From contig CAVSHP010000007.1 of NCBI GenBank assembly GCA_963727635.1, positions 186,001 through 250,000 on the forward strand: a DNA stretch of 64,000 nucleotides, written 5' to 3'. Every line of letters starts with the position of its first letter. Position 1 is the stretch's first letter. The stretch is from SZUA-36 sp963727635 (GTDB lineage: Bacteria; Pseudomonadota; Gammaproteobacteria; Xanthomonadales; SZUA-36). A program made the translations under genes and the position numbers. Positions 45,510-54,293 of this stretch are shown one piece after another. Below the pieces are notes generated by a model that searched no databases, was not told the DNA's origin, and saw only the letters and a program-made list of their open reading frames with translations.

Positions 45510-46045
45510 TGTATCAAAAAGTAATTGATTTCTGGTTTAAAGAGATCGAACCGGCCATGTGGTGGAAAAAGGACGATGGTTTCGATGCGCTGTTGGTCGA
45601 GCGATTTGCCGATACACACGCCAGGGCCTGCCGGTGCGAGTTATACGAATGGCGCCAGCACGCCGAGGGCAGGCTGGCTGAAATCATCGTGCTGGACCAG
45701 TTTTCACGTAACATGTTCAGGGATTCAGCGTTGGCTTTTGCAAACGATGCGATGGCCCTGGCCCTGTCACAGGAAGCCGTCGCCTGCGGCGCGGACCAGT
45801 CCCTGACAGCGGTGCAGAGAAGTTTTCTGTACATGCCGTACATGCACAGCGAATCGCTGCAGATACACGAGGTCGCGGTGCAACTGTTCCGAAAAAATGG
45901 CATCCGCAACAACCTCGATTTTGAATTCAGCCACAGGGCGATTATCGAAAGGTTTGGTCGCTATCCCCACCGCAACAAGGTGCTCGGAAGGCAATCAAGC
46001 CCTGAGGAAATCGAGTTTCTCGGCCAACCCGGTTCAAGTTTTTAA
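45509..46045 (+). CDS. DUF924 family protein
   Basis: A 178-residue soluble helical protein. It shows the DUF924 features VIDFWFKEIEPAMWWKKDD, EIIVLDQFSRNMFRDSALAF, SFLYMPYMHSES and the C-terminal RFGRYPHRNKVLGRQSSPEE. The family has a TPR-like fold and no assigned reaction. GGAGGGGAG precedes the start. It follows the small membrane protein gene directly. Confidence 0.9.
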   Translation: MYQKVIDFWFKEIEPAMWWKKDDGFDALLVERFADTHARACRCELYEWRQHAEGRLAEIIVLDQFSRNMFRDSALAFANDAMALALSQEAVACGADQSLTAVQRSFLYMPYMHSESLQIHEVAVQLFRKNGIRNNLDFEFSHRAIIERFGRYPHRNKVLGRQSSPEEIEFLGQPGSSF

Positions 46046-46086
46046 GGCGTATAATCGCTGCGCAAAGACGACCGGAACAAGCCCAA

Positions 46087-47640
46087 ATGGAAATGCTTTC
46101 TGCCCTGGATGCGACCTTCATTTACCTCGAAGGCGAACACAGCCCGATGGCCATCGGCGGTGTCTACGTCATCGACGCAAATGATGCGCCCGCTGGTTTC
46201 TCCTACCAGGTCTGGCGCGGCCTGGTAAAAAGCCGTTTGCAGCTCTCAAAGGTATTCCGGCAACGCCTGGTCGAGGTGCCCCTTGACTTGTCATTTCCCT
46301 ACTGGATAAACGATCCCGGCTTCAAACTGGACGATCATCTGCCGCAGATCAGGCTGCCCGAACCGGGCGGCATGGCGGAACTGATGCAAGCGGCTGCGTC
46401 TACCTGGGGCAAGGTGCTCGAACGTGACCGGCCGCTGTGGGACATAACCTTTGTCAGCGGCATCGATAGCATATCCGGGATCGCAAAAGGTTCATTCGCG
46501 CTGATAACCCGCGTCCATCACGCCGCGGTGGATGGTAAGGCCGGCGCAGAGATGATGACCGCACTCCTCGACCTCTCACCGGCGATACGGAAAATCGAAA
46601 GCGAAGATAACTGGGAAGCGGAGGATTTACCCTCGACGCTGGAGGTGATCAGACGATCCTGGTTACAGGCCGGACACAAGGCCGTCGAACTGGCGGAGTT
46701 TGTCGGCAAGGTCGCAGTCGGTACCGCGCAACTGCAGAGCGAGCTGTGGCTGAAAAGACTCGAACCGCCACCCCGGTTACTCAGCGCCCCACCGACCATA
46801 TTCAACCAGGCGGTCAGCCCGGCGAGGACGTTCTGGGGCAGGAATTTTGATTTCGAGCGTATCAGGGCGATCAGGAAAGCGGTGCCCGGGGTCACGATCA
46901 ATGACGTGGTGCTGGCAATATGCGCCGGCGGATTGCGCCGCTACCTGTCCGGCAGGGGTGAGTTGCCGGCCAAACCGCTGGTGGCGATGGCGCCGATATC
47001 GGTCCGTGTCGAAGAGGAAGGCGCCGGCAACCAGGTATCGGCGATGCTGGTCGGCCTGGCCACCGATGTCGACAATGAACTCGACCGGCTGATCCGTATC
47101 CGCGCCAACACGCAAAGGTCAAAAGTCCATGCCAGTGCTCTGCCGGCGAACAAGATCACCGAATTTCTGCCCTCTGAAACCCTGGCGGCGGCAGCACGGG
47201 TGTATACGAGAACCCGCCTGGGCGGGCACCACCGGCCATTCTTCAATGTAACCATCACCAATGTTCCCGGCCCGCCGGTTCCGCTGTATGTCGCCGGGGC
47301 GCGGATCCACAGTGCTTTTGGCATGGCGCCCATCCTCGACGGTCTGGGGCTGATACTGGTGGTGCTCAGCTATAACGGAAGAATATCGATCGGCATCAAT
47401 TCCTGCGAACAAATAGTGCCGGACCCCGACAATATGGCAGAATGTATCGAACGTGCATTCCATGAACTGGAACTCGCGGTTAAACAGGCGGGGCCAGGTC
47501 TGGAGTCCATGGGACTGCCGGTTTATCAGAAAGAGCCACCAAAACGCGCCGATGCATTGAATGCGTTTCACGATGCCAGCCAGGCGCTGGATAAGGCCAT
47601 CGAATCACTTGGGGATAACATGAGTGGTGAAAAAAACTAG
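46087..47640 (+). CDS. Wax ester synthase / diacylglycerol acyltransferase (WS/DGAT), copy 1
   Basis: A 517-residue acyltransferase that joins acyl-CoA to fatty alcohols or diacylglycerol to make storage lipid. The catalytic HHxxxDG motif is HHAAVDG (His144, His145, Asp149); the N-terminal LSALDATFIYLE and C-terminal NVTITNVPGPPVPLYVAGA motifs are typical. It acts at the membrane-lipid droplet face. The following alpha/beta hydrolase gene overlaps it by 17 bases. A second, diverged WS/DGAT lies at 50618. Confidence 0.92.
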   Translation: MEMLSALDATFIYLEGEHSPMAIGGVYVIDANDAPAGFSYQVWRGLVKSRLQLSKVFRQRLVEVPLDLSFPYWINDPGFKLDDHLPQIRLPEPGGMAELMQAAASTWGKVLERDRPLWDITFVSGIDSISGIAKGSFALITRVHHAAVDGKAGAEMMTALLDLSPAIRKIESEDNWEAEDLPSTLEVIRRSWLQAGHKAVELAEFVGKVAVGTAQLQSELWLKRLEPPPRLLSAPPTIFNQAVSPARTFWGRNFDFERIRAIRKAVPGVTINDVVLAICAGGLRRYLSGRGELPAKPLVAMAPISVRVEEEGAGNQVSAMLVGLATDVDNELDRLIRIRANTQRSKVHASALPANKITEFLPSETLAAAARVYTRTRLGGHHRPFFNVTITNVPGPPVPLYVAGARIHSAFGMAPILDGLGLILVVLSYNGRISIGINSCEQIVPDPDNMAECIERAFHELELAVKQAGPGLESMGLPVYQKEPPKRADALNAFHDASQALDKAIESLGDNMSGEKN

Positions 47641-48460
47641 AACAAGCGACCTGATCGACCATTCTCACCGGCCTTCCAAGCTTTTATTGATGGCCGAGGG
47701 CAGGGCATTTTATGACGCGGTTGGCATGCTGCCGATGCTGGCCTTGAAGAAGTTATTGTCACAGGGGGACAACCACCCGGTACTGGTCTTCCCCGGCTTT
47801 TTTGCAAGTTCACGCACAACCCGGCCATTACGCAAGTTCCTCGCCGATATCGGTTACCGTTCACACCGCTGGAAGCTCGGCTACAACATGGGTTACAGCT
47901 ACAAATTGCACTATGGTATGCGTGACCGTGTGACCGAACTGGTTGAACGTTACGGTGAGAAAATCAGCCTGGTGGGCTGGAGCCTCGGTGGCGTCTATGC
48001 GCGTGAACTGGCGCGGGAGATGCCTGACATCGTGCGCCAGGTCGTTACCATGGGCAGCCCGTTCCGCGGGCACCCCAGTTCCAGTAACGTGCACCAGATA
48101 TTCAACATGTTCAGCGAGATTCCGTATGACCAGATGCCGAAGTCATTTCTGCAGCATATGGCGCACCCGCCACCGGTCCCCACCACGGCGCTGTATACCC
48201 GCGGGGATGGTGTGGTTGCGTGGCAATCCACCGTCGAAGTGTCCGACCGGTATGACGTGGAGAACATCCATGTAGGTGGTGCTCACATGGGTCTGGGTTT
48301 CAATCCACGCGTGTTGTTTGTCCTCGCCGACCGTCTGGCCCAACCGGAAGGACAGTGGCGGCCTTTCAAACCGCCCCTGTGCATGAAACCATTGTTTCAC
48401 AACTGGTACCCGGACTGGCTGGTACATGGTTCTGAAAACCCGTTGGAAGTAATCAGGTAA
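47624..48460 (+). CDS. Alpha/beta hydrolase (lipase/esterase-like)
   Basis: A 278-residue protein with HPVLVFPGFFASSRTTRPLR, the nucleophile elbow GWSLGG (Ser120), an acid residue in TRGDGVVAW and His in GGAHMGLG, an intact triad of a lipase/acyltransferase-like hydrolase. The overlap with WS/DGAT suggests wax-ester or triacylglycerol turnover. It starts at GTG (47624 or 47627); no strong ribosome site, consistent with coupling to the upstream gene. Confidence 0.85.
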   Translation: MVKKTRTSDLIDHSHRPSKLLLMAEGRAFYDAVGMLPMLALKKLLSQGDNHPVLVFPGFFASSRTTRPLRKFLADIGYRSHRWKLGYNMGYSYKLHYGMRDRVTELVERYGEKISLVGWSLGGVYARELAREMPDIVRQVVTMGSPFRGHPSSSNVHQIFNMFSEIPYDQMPKSFLQHMAHPPPVPTTALYTRGDGVVAWQSTVEVSDRYDVENIHVGGAHMGLGFNPRVLFVLADRLAQPEGQWRPFKPPLCMKPLFHNWYPDWLVHGSENPLEVIR

Positions 48461-48528
48461 ACTGTCAAACCTCCGGTATCCGCAGACTGGTATGGCCCGG
48501 CTGCAAAGGTAAATATCATTCAGAACAA

Positions 48529-49446
48529 ATGAACGCTGAGAAAAAATCGCTTGACCGTGCCGGCCTGCTGAAGCTGGCCAGTGGTGCGTCGGTTGTGACC
48601 GCCGGGTTCCTGATCGTTGCCAAGCTGGCCGCCTATGCCGTCACCGGGTCGGTCAGCATGCTCGCGTCGCTGGTCGATTCGGTGATGGACAGTTTCGCCT
48701 CGCTGATCAACCTGTTCGCAATCCGTTATGCGCTGCAACCGCCCGACGCGCAGCATCGCTTTGGACACGGCAAGGCTGAACCTTTGGCCGGTCTTGCCCA
48801 GGCGGCCTTCATTGCCGGATCCGCCATTTTCCTGGTGTTCCACGCCATTGACCGTCTGCGTTATAAACACGACGTGGAGCAGATTGGTATCGGTGTCGGC
48901 GTGATGGCGGTCGCAATCGTCCTGACCCTGGTGCTGCTGGCGATCCAGCGCTACGTCATCCGCAAGACCGGTTCAACCGCCATCCGCGCTGACTCATTGC
49001 ATTACTTCACCGACTTGCTTACCAACCTTAGCGTCCTGCTGGCGCTGTACCTCTCGAGCCGCGGTTGGACCTGGGCGGATCCGGTGTTCGCCATCGCGGT
49101 GGCCGTTTACATTTTTTTCAGCGCCTTTCATATCGGCCACGACGCGTTTCAGCAACTGATGGACCGGCAACTGCCCGACGAGATCCTCCAGCAGATCCGG
49201 GCAACCGCGATGCGTCACCCCGAAGTGACGGGGACGCATGAACTGCGCACACGGCAGGCCGGGCACACGCGTTTTGTGCAAATGCACCTGGAACTGGATG
49301 AAGATATGTCACTCAAGCGTGCGCACGCAATTGCCGACGAGGTCGAAAAGGAAATAATGAGCTTGTTGCCCGATACGGAAGTCATCATCCACCAGGATCC
49401 GATCGACGACTCCAGGAAACGCCTGACGCAAAAAACTTCAGGCTGA
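48529..49446 (+). CDS. fieF: Cation diffusion facilitator transporter (FieF-like)
   Basis: A 305-residue six-span exporter of divalent metal. Metal-site residues are seen in MLASLVDSVMDSFASL (DxxxD) and HYFTDLLTN (HxxxD), with the HRFGHGKAEPLAGLAQ loop of FieF-type proteins and a cytosolic C-terminal domain (HELRTRQAGHTRFVQMHLEL). The family exports Zn2+ or Fe2+ against protons. The DxxxD/HxxxD arrangement is that of the FieF group. Its 3' end overlaps the convergent hydrolase gene by 9 bases. Confidence 0.9.
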   Translation: MNAEKKSLDRAGLLKLASGASVVTAGFLIVAKLAAYAVTGSVSMLASLVDSVMDSFASLINLFAIRYALQPPDAQHRFGHGKAEPLAGLAQAAFIAGSAIFLVFHAIDRLRYKHDVEQIGIGVGVMAVAIVLTLVLLAIQRYVIRKTGSTAIRADSLHYFTDLLTNLSVLLALYLSSRGWTWADPVFAIAVAVYIFFSAFHIGHDAFQQLMDRQLPDEILQQIRATAMRHPEVTGTHELRTRQAGHTRFVQMHLELDEDMSLKRAHAIADEVEKEIMSLLPDTEVIIHQDPIDDSRKRLTQKTSG

Positions 49447-50517
49447 GGCACGGCCCTCGAGAAATTTGCCGATCTCGACCCAGGCCTCGACTGCCTGTGG
49501 CAGTTGCGGATCAAAGATTTGCCATATGTGCACCATGTCCGACCAGGTCTGCAGCTTTGCCGGTGACCCCGAGGCGCACGCTTTGTAAACATAGCGGCGG
49601 GCGTCATCCAGCAACATCTCGGCCTCACTGGCCTGTACCAGGGTTGGCGGCAGCCTGGAAAGATCACCCAGCAACGGTGAAACCACGGGACTGCAGGGCC
49701 GCACCTTGTATGTCCAGTAGACATACCAGCTCTTGACGAACTGCGGCAGCCTGGTGAGCGGCTTCATGAAGGGTTTCAGCATGATATCCGTGTCCAGATT
49801 GTCGTGCAGACTGGCGCCGCTGAAGGTGACATCGGTCAGGGGTGAAAGCGCCACCACGGCTTCGGGCGCACGCAGGCTGTTGTCACGAATCCAGGCGCTC
49901 AGGGATAGAGCAAGATTGCCGCCGGCGGAATCGCCGCCGATGAATAACTGGCTTACTTCGCCGGGTCCGTCGGGTCCGTTGTTCAGAATCCAGTGATAGG
50001 CGGTCCGGCAGTCTTCAGTACAGTCGCTGTAACGGTGTTCGGGCATCAGGCGGTAATCGATGGCCAGCACGGCGCAACCGGTAATTTCTGAAAATTTGCT
50101 GGTGATGGTGCGGTGGCTCTTCGGGCTGCCCAACAGAAAACCCCCGCCATGGATATAGAGCATGCGCCTGCTTTTGTCCGCGCCCGTGGCGATAACCCAC
50201 TCGGCAGGTATGCCGCCGGCATCCACCGGAATAAATTCACTCTTGAATTCACGCCCGTCACTAATGGTGTCAAACGCGGCGCGCGCTGCTTGATGATCGT
50301 GATGACTTCTGCCAACCGATATCTTCAGGGTGAGTTCCCTGACGGCTTTGACCACCTGTTGAAATTCAGGGCCCGGCCCATCGGCACGGATGAAGCGCCG
50401 CACTGCCTCCGGGTCGGCTGGAGTGGGGTACGTTCCGACGCCTGGTCCACGCAGATAAAACCGTTCAAAGCCCCAGAGAGCAAGCACGAGTAAAACAAAT
50501 CCGCCCAACAGATACAT
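49438..50517 (-). CDS. Alpha/beta hydrolase, hormone-sensitive-lipase family
   Basis: A 359-residue protein with an N-terminal membrane anchor (YLLGGFVLLVLALWGFERFY), the oxyanion motif HGGGFLLGSPKSHR, nucleophile GDSAGGN and acidic residue after 'LVQASEAEMLLDD'; the final histidine is in DMVHIWQIFD. These are the marks of HSL-type esterases acting on short acyl esters or sterol/lipid esters. It is divergent from WS/DGAT copy 2, across 100 bp, and may take part in the same lipid turnover. Confidence 0.87.
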   Translation of the reverse strand: MYLLGGFVLLVLALWGFERFYLRGPGVGTYPTPADPEAVRRFIRADGPGPEFQQVVKAVRELTLKISVGRSHHDHQAARAAFDTISDGREFKSEFIPVDAGGIPAEWVIATGADKSRRMLYIHGGGFLLGSPKSHRTITSKFSEITGCAVLAIDYRLMPEHRYSDCTEDCRTAYHWILNNGPDGPGEVSQLFIGGDSAGGNLALSLSAWIRDNSLRAPEAVVALSPLTDVTFSGASLHDNLDTDIMLKPFMKPLTRLPQFVKSWYVYWTYKVRPCSPVVSPLLGDLSRLPPTLVQASEAEMLLDDARRYVYKACASGSPAKLQTWSDMVHIWQIFDPQLPQAVEAWVEIGKFLEGRASA

Positions 50518-50617
50518 TGCTTACTCCCTGAAACAAAGTAAAATCATCGATTTCGGTAAAAGCTCTATTCTAAGCTAATTTGCGTGCGGGATTAATCGGT
50601 ATCAGGAGTTCGATGAA

Positions 50618-52093
50618 GTGACGGGAGAACTTATCAAAGAACCGATTTCCAAGGTGGATACCGCCTGGTTGCGCATGGAACAGCCGACCAACCTGATGAT
50701 GATCAACGGGGTCATCATGATGGATGAGCAGCTGGACTATGAAAGCCTGGTCAGGACGATTGAGCAGCGTTTTCTCCTCTTCCGGCGTTTTCGTCAAAAA
50801 GCAGTGGATGGCGCCAGGGGTGCGTACTGGGTCATCGACGAGGATTTTGATATACGCCAGCACGTTCGCCGGACGGCTCTGCCAGGCGCAGCCGGCCGCG
50901 TCGAACTCGAACGCCTGGTATCTGAACTGGCCAGCACACCGCTGGATTGCTCGCACCCGTTGTGGCAGTTTCACGTTGTTGAAAACTACGTTGACGGGCC
51001 GGTCATCATCTCGCGGATCCATCACTGCATCGCCGATGGCATCGCCCTGGTCCAGGTATTTCTTTCGTTGACCGATCCGACCCGTGAGGGACGGCCCTCG
51101 GCGCGGGAACCGGAAGTATGGAAAGAACGCCGGTCGAAAGAGGCCAAGGTATTTCAGCGCTTGCTTGACCCAGCGCGCGACGGTTTGGATTTCGCCACTC
51201 AAGTCGGCCAGCGGCTGATCGAGGAAGCCGGAAAGATACTTCAGAACCCGGCCGTCGCGAGCAGCTATGCGATTGAGGCAGGTGAGATTATTCGTGAACT
51301 GGTGAATTCACTGACACTCGAGGACGATCCCGTTACCCGTTTCAAAAGGCGCCTGGGGACACGCAAGCAGGTGGCCTGGGCAGAACCGTTGGCCCTTGAT
51401 GAAGTCAAGGCCGTCAGCAAGGCGTTTGACTGCACGGTCAACGACGTGCTCATCGCCGCAGTTACCGGCGCGCTCAGGCAATACATGATTTCCGTCGGTG
51501 ACGATGCCGATGAGTTGCAGGACATCCGCGCCACGGTGCCGGTCAACCTGCGACCGCTTGAACATGCGCGGGATCTGGGCAATCACTTTGGCCTGGTATT
51601 TCTGTCTTTGCCACTGAGCATCGATAACCCGCTTGAAAGGCTCTACACCGTCATTGACCGGATGAACGAACTTAAATTGTCGAAGCAGGCGGCCGTGACG
51701 CTGGGATTCCTCGCCGCACTTGGCATGGGCCCTTCAGCGCTGCAGAAACCGGTACTGGATTTGCTCAGTAAGAAAGCCACCGCCGTGCTGACCAATGTGC
51801 CGGGGCCGCAAAAGCCGTTGTACCTGGCCGGATCCAAGATGAAGGAAATGATGTTCTGGGTACCGCAAAGCGGCAGCGTCGGCATCGGCATCAGCATCCT
51901 GAGCTATAACAACAAGGTATTTTTCGGCCTGATCAGCGACTACCGGTTATTGCCGGAGCCTTCGGCCGTCATTTCCCGCTTCAAGAAAGAATTCGAAAAA
52001 CTGCTCTACCTGGGCATGATGTTGCCACTGGACGGACAACCGCATCCCCAGTCCGCGAAACACCTGCTGATCAATTCGACAGGTCGCGACTAA
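50618..52093 (+). CDS. Wax ester synthase / diacylglycerol acyltransferase, copy 2
   Basis: A 491-residue WS/DGAT with catalytic HHCIADG (His135, His136, Asp140), ISKVDTAWLRMEQPTNLMMI at the N-terminus, the CTVNDVLIAAVTGALR helix and VLTNVPGPQKPLYLAGSKM. It starts at GTG with AGGAG about 10 bases upstream. Copies 1 and 2 share only family motifs, so the duplication is old or they were acquired separately, and they may prefer different acceptors. Confidence 0.9.
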   Translation: MTGELIKEPISKVDTAWLRMEQPTNLMMINGVIMMDEQLDYESLVRTIEQRFLLFRRFRQKAVDGARGAYWVIDEDFDIRQHVRRTALPGAAGRVELERLVSELASTPLDCSHPLWQFHVVENYVDGPVIISRIHHCIADGIALVQVFLSLTDPTREGRPSAREPEVWKERRSKEAKVFQRLLDPARDGLDFATQVGQRLIEEAGKILQNPAVASSYAIEAGEIIRELVNSLTLEDDPVTRFKRRLGTRKQVAWAEPLALDEVKAVSKAFDCTVNDVLIAAVTGALRQYMISVGDDADELQDIRATVPVNLRPLEHARDLGNHFGLVFLSLPLSIDNPLERLYTVIDRMNELKLSKQAAVTLGFLAALGMGPSALQKPVLDLLSKKATAVLTNVPGPQKPLYLAGSKMKEMMFWVPQSGSVGIGISILSYNNKVFFGLISDYRLLPEPSAVISRFKKEFEKLLYLGMMLPLDGQPHPQSAKHLLINSTGRD

Positions 52094-52098
52094 ACAGC

Positions 52099-52962
52099 TT
52101 ACTCGAGCTCTGCGAGCGCCGCTTCGACATCCAGCTTTTGCATCGCGTCCACGGGTTTCATTTCGCTCGCTTTGACATACAGGTCGGTGACTTCATCGAG
52201 TCTTTCGTCCTCGAAAAGCAGGTACAGCCCATTACCGTATTCGATGTGGGCAATCGGCGCATGGGGGGTCAGTTCCAGCGCGCGGTCGAAGTGTTCCAGG
52301 GCTTTCGCCGCACTGGCGCCATAGGTCATCTTACCCAGCATCTTGCCCACCTTGTTGATGATTTCCGCGTGGTACATCCCCATTGCGGTGTGGGCCTCGG
52401 CATGATCCGGTTCAAGCTTGAGGGCATTTTGCAGGCTGGTGTGAATCTTCCCGCCGATGCCCTGGCTGAGCGCCTTGATGACCGAAATGCTCTGACTGTA
52501 ACGACCGAGATTAAACGCATGGAAATAATGACTGTTGGGGTCATCCGGCAGCACCTGGATTGCGGACTCAGCACGCTTTATTGCCGCCAGGTAACACGCC
52601 TGTTGCGTGTCTTCATCGTCTTCAAGGTAAGTTGCATAGACCCCGGCAGCCTTGTTTGCTGCGGCGTGCGCCAGCTGGCCGCATTTTTCAGACAGGCTGA
52701 CCGCCTGGTGAAAATCACCTGCATGAAAACAGCGCCAGGCATCCTGGATGATTTCCGCCAGGGCGGCAAAATTTCCGTTGAATTTTTTTGGCGCAGCCTC
52801 GGGCGCCTGCCCGAGGGTCTGCTCAACCCAGTCGGCATCGGGGAATTCGACACAATCCCCGCGGTGCAGATCCGGCCAGCATTCAAGCAGGCGATCGCCT
52901 TTATACAAAAAATCAGCGTTTTTATGGGGGAACTTGTTCCATTGCGACATGGGTTTCGACAC
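52099..52962 (-). CDS. Tetratricopeptide-repeat protein
   Basis: A 287-residue soluble protein with TPR-like repeats: FHAGDFHQAVSLSEKCGQLA, AIQVLPDDPNSHYFHAFNLG, 'ALKLEPDHAEAHTAMGMYHA' and 'ALEHFDRALELTPHAPIAHI'. No signal peptide is seen. It has no assigned function and is unrelated in sequence detail to the exported TPR protein at 62165. The start is GTG at 52962 or ATG at 52950 (four residues later). It converges on WS/DGAT copy 2 and diverges from phasin 1. Confidence 0.8.
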   Translation of the reverse strand: MSKPMSQWNKFPHKNADFLYKGDRLLECWPDLHRGDCVEFPDADWVEQTLGQAPEAAPKKFNGNFAALAEIIQDAWRCFHAGDFHQAVSLSEKCGQLAHAAANKAAGVYATYLEDDEDTQQACYLAAIKRAESAIQVLPDDPNSHYFHAFNLGRYSQSISVIKALSQGIGGKIHTSLQNALKLEPDHAEAHTAMGMYHAEIINKVGKMLGKMTYGASAAKALEHFDRALELTPHAPIAHIEYGNGLYLLFEDERLDEVTDLYVKASEMKPVDAMQKLDVEAALAELE

Positions 52963-53017
52963 CGTATTGGTTGCAGGGAAGTGAAGCGGAATACTGACAC
53001 TTCTGACTCCGCTTCTC

Positions 53018-53093
53018 TAGTGTGTTTACTCTAAATATTGAGCCTAACATACGAGCATCAATTTTCAATCCTCACTGGAGCAAGGAGACCAAA
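53018..53093 (+). promoter_or_regulatory. Phasin 1 leader, conserved with the phasin 2 leader
   Basis: The segment from TAGTGTG to the ATG closely resembles 54217-54293 in sequence and length (76 versus 77 bases). Shared blocks are TAGTGTG, CTCTAAA, CTAACATAC and GAGCAAGGAGA. Promoter boxes cannot be assigned firmly, but conservation outside the coding region points to shared regulation after duplication. Confidence 0.65.
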
Positions 53094-54155
53094 ATGGTTA
53101 ACAAGACATTGAAAAAGACATTGAAAAAGAAAGTACCGGCCAAAAAGGCCCAAAAGGCCAAAACCGTATATGCAGCACCGGTTGTAAATTCGGCAAAGGA
53201 CATATTTTTTGCTGGACTGGGCGTGTTTTCGGTCGCACAGCAGGAAGGTGGAAAACTGATCGGACAGGGTACCAGGCTGTTTGACAAACTGGTTTCGGAA
53301 GGCGCCCGCTTAGAGAAGAAGTCGATTAATTATGCCGAAAATACCGTCGGCGAAATCAAGACCGATGTTGAAAAGAAACTGGAAGGTGTGCGTCAACAGG
53401 CCAATGAAAACTGGGACCACCTCGGTAATATATTTGACGGACGTGTTTCAGGTGCGCTTGAGCGTCTTGGCATTCCCACATCCAGGGACATTGACAAGCT
53501 CTCGGGGCATGTGAAGGACATGTCGACGAAAGCCACAAACAATTGGAAGGGACTCGAAAAAGTCGCACGCGAGGCGGCGGATAATGTGGGTAAGCTGGAA
53601 AAAGAGTTTGCAAAACGGGTCAAGCTCGCACTTGAAAACCTGCATGTCCCGAGCACGGATGATTTGAACAAGCTCGCTGAAGGCGTGCAAAAGTTGTCCC
53701 GGGAGTCTGCCGGCAACCTGGGCAAGCTGGAAACCACGATTGAAAAACGTGTTTCAAGCATGGTTGGAAAACTGGAAGCCGGCACCGCCGACGAAATCAA
53801 GAAACTCAATGCCGGCGTGCAGGATGTGTCAAAGCAGGTTTCCGATAATTTTGGCAAGCTCGAAAGCGTTGTTGAAAAGCGCGTCAAGGTAGCCCTGGAT
53901 GGCCTGGGGATTCCAAGCGCAGACGACTTCGGCAAGTTGGCTACAGCACTGAATAACCTCACCGCGAAGGTGACCGAGTTGGAGAAGCAACTGCAGGACA
54001 ACGCGAAAACGGTCACGGACAAGCCCAAGGCCAGGCCTGTAAAGTCGCTGGCGCCCAAGGCTCCGACCACCATGACGGTCGCCGAGAAAAAGAAAGCGGC
54101 TGAAGCCATCAGCAAGATGAAGCCGGCAGTCAAGCCAGAGACAACAGATAAATAG
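53094..54155 (+). CDS. Phasin-family granule-associated protein 1 (with four internal repeats)
   Basis: A 353-residue protein with a lysine-rich start, then the phasin-like segment VNSAKDIFFAGLGVFSVAQQ and GTRLFDKLVSEGARLEKKS. Four related amphipathic units of about 50 residues follow, each of the form RVxxALExLGIPTxxDIxKL ... GKLE. Phasins of this PhaF/PhaI type coat polyhydroxyalkanoate or lipid granules. Phasin 2 has a single such unit, so this copy has expanded. AAGGAG precedes the ATG at 53094. Neighbouring WS/DGAT genes suggest granules of wax ester or triacylglycerol; no PHA synthase is visible here. Confidence 0.82.
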   Translation: MVNKTLKKTLKKKVPAKKAQKAKTVYAAPVVNSAKDIFFAGLGVFSVAQQEGGKLIGQGTRLFDKLVSEGARLEKKSINYAENTVGEIKTDVEKKLEGVRQQANENWDHLGNIFDGRVSGALERLGIPTSRDIDKLSGHVKDMSTKATNNWKGLEKVAREAADNVGKLEKEFAKRVKLALENLHVPSTDDLNKLAEGVQKLSRESAGNLGKLETTIEKRVSSMVGKLEAGTADEIKKLNAGVQDVSKQVSDNFGKLESVVEKRVKVALDGLGIPSADDFGKLATALNNLTAKVTELEKQLQDNAKTVTDKPKARPVKSLAPKAPTTMTVAEKKKAAEAISKMKPAVKPETTDK

Positions 54156-54167
54156 TATCCCGGCGCG

Positions 54168-54195
54168 AACAGGACCGGGTTCAACCGGTCCTGTT
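54168..54195 (+). other. Perfect hairpin between the phasin genes
   Basis: AACAGGACCGG (54168-54178), loop GTTCAA, CCGGTCCTGTT (54185-54195): an 11-bp perfect stem 12 bases after the phasin 1 stop. No T-run follows directly, so it may stabilise the upstream mRNA end or act as a weak terminator. Confidence 0.75.
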
Positions 54196-54216
54196 AGCTG
54201 GAGAGCTTCATGTTTT

Positions 54217-54293
54217 TAGTGTGAATGCTCTAAAAAATGTATCTAACATACACACATCACTTATTGAAGCTCAGCTAGAGCAAGGAGATTGAA
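54217..54293 (+). promoter_or_regulatory. Phasin 2 leader, duplicated from the phasin 1 leader (or the reverse)
   Basis: Counterpart of 53018-53093, with the same order of TAGTGTG, CTCTAAA, CTAACATAC and AGAGCAAGGAGA before the ATG. It lies after the hairpin, so phasin 2 probably has its own promoter here. Confidence 0.65.

Noticed and set aside
52138..53034. 298-codon plus-strand frame opposite the TPR protein
   Set aside because: Shadow of the minus-strand gene; no ribosome site or recognisable domain.
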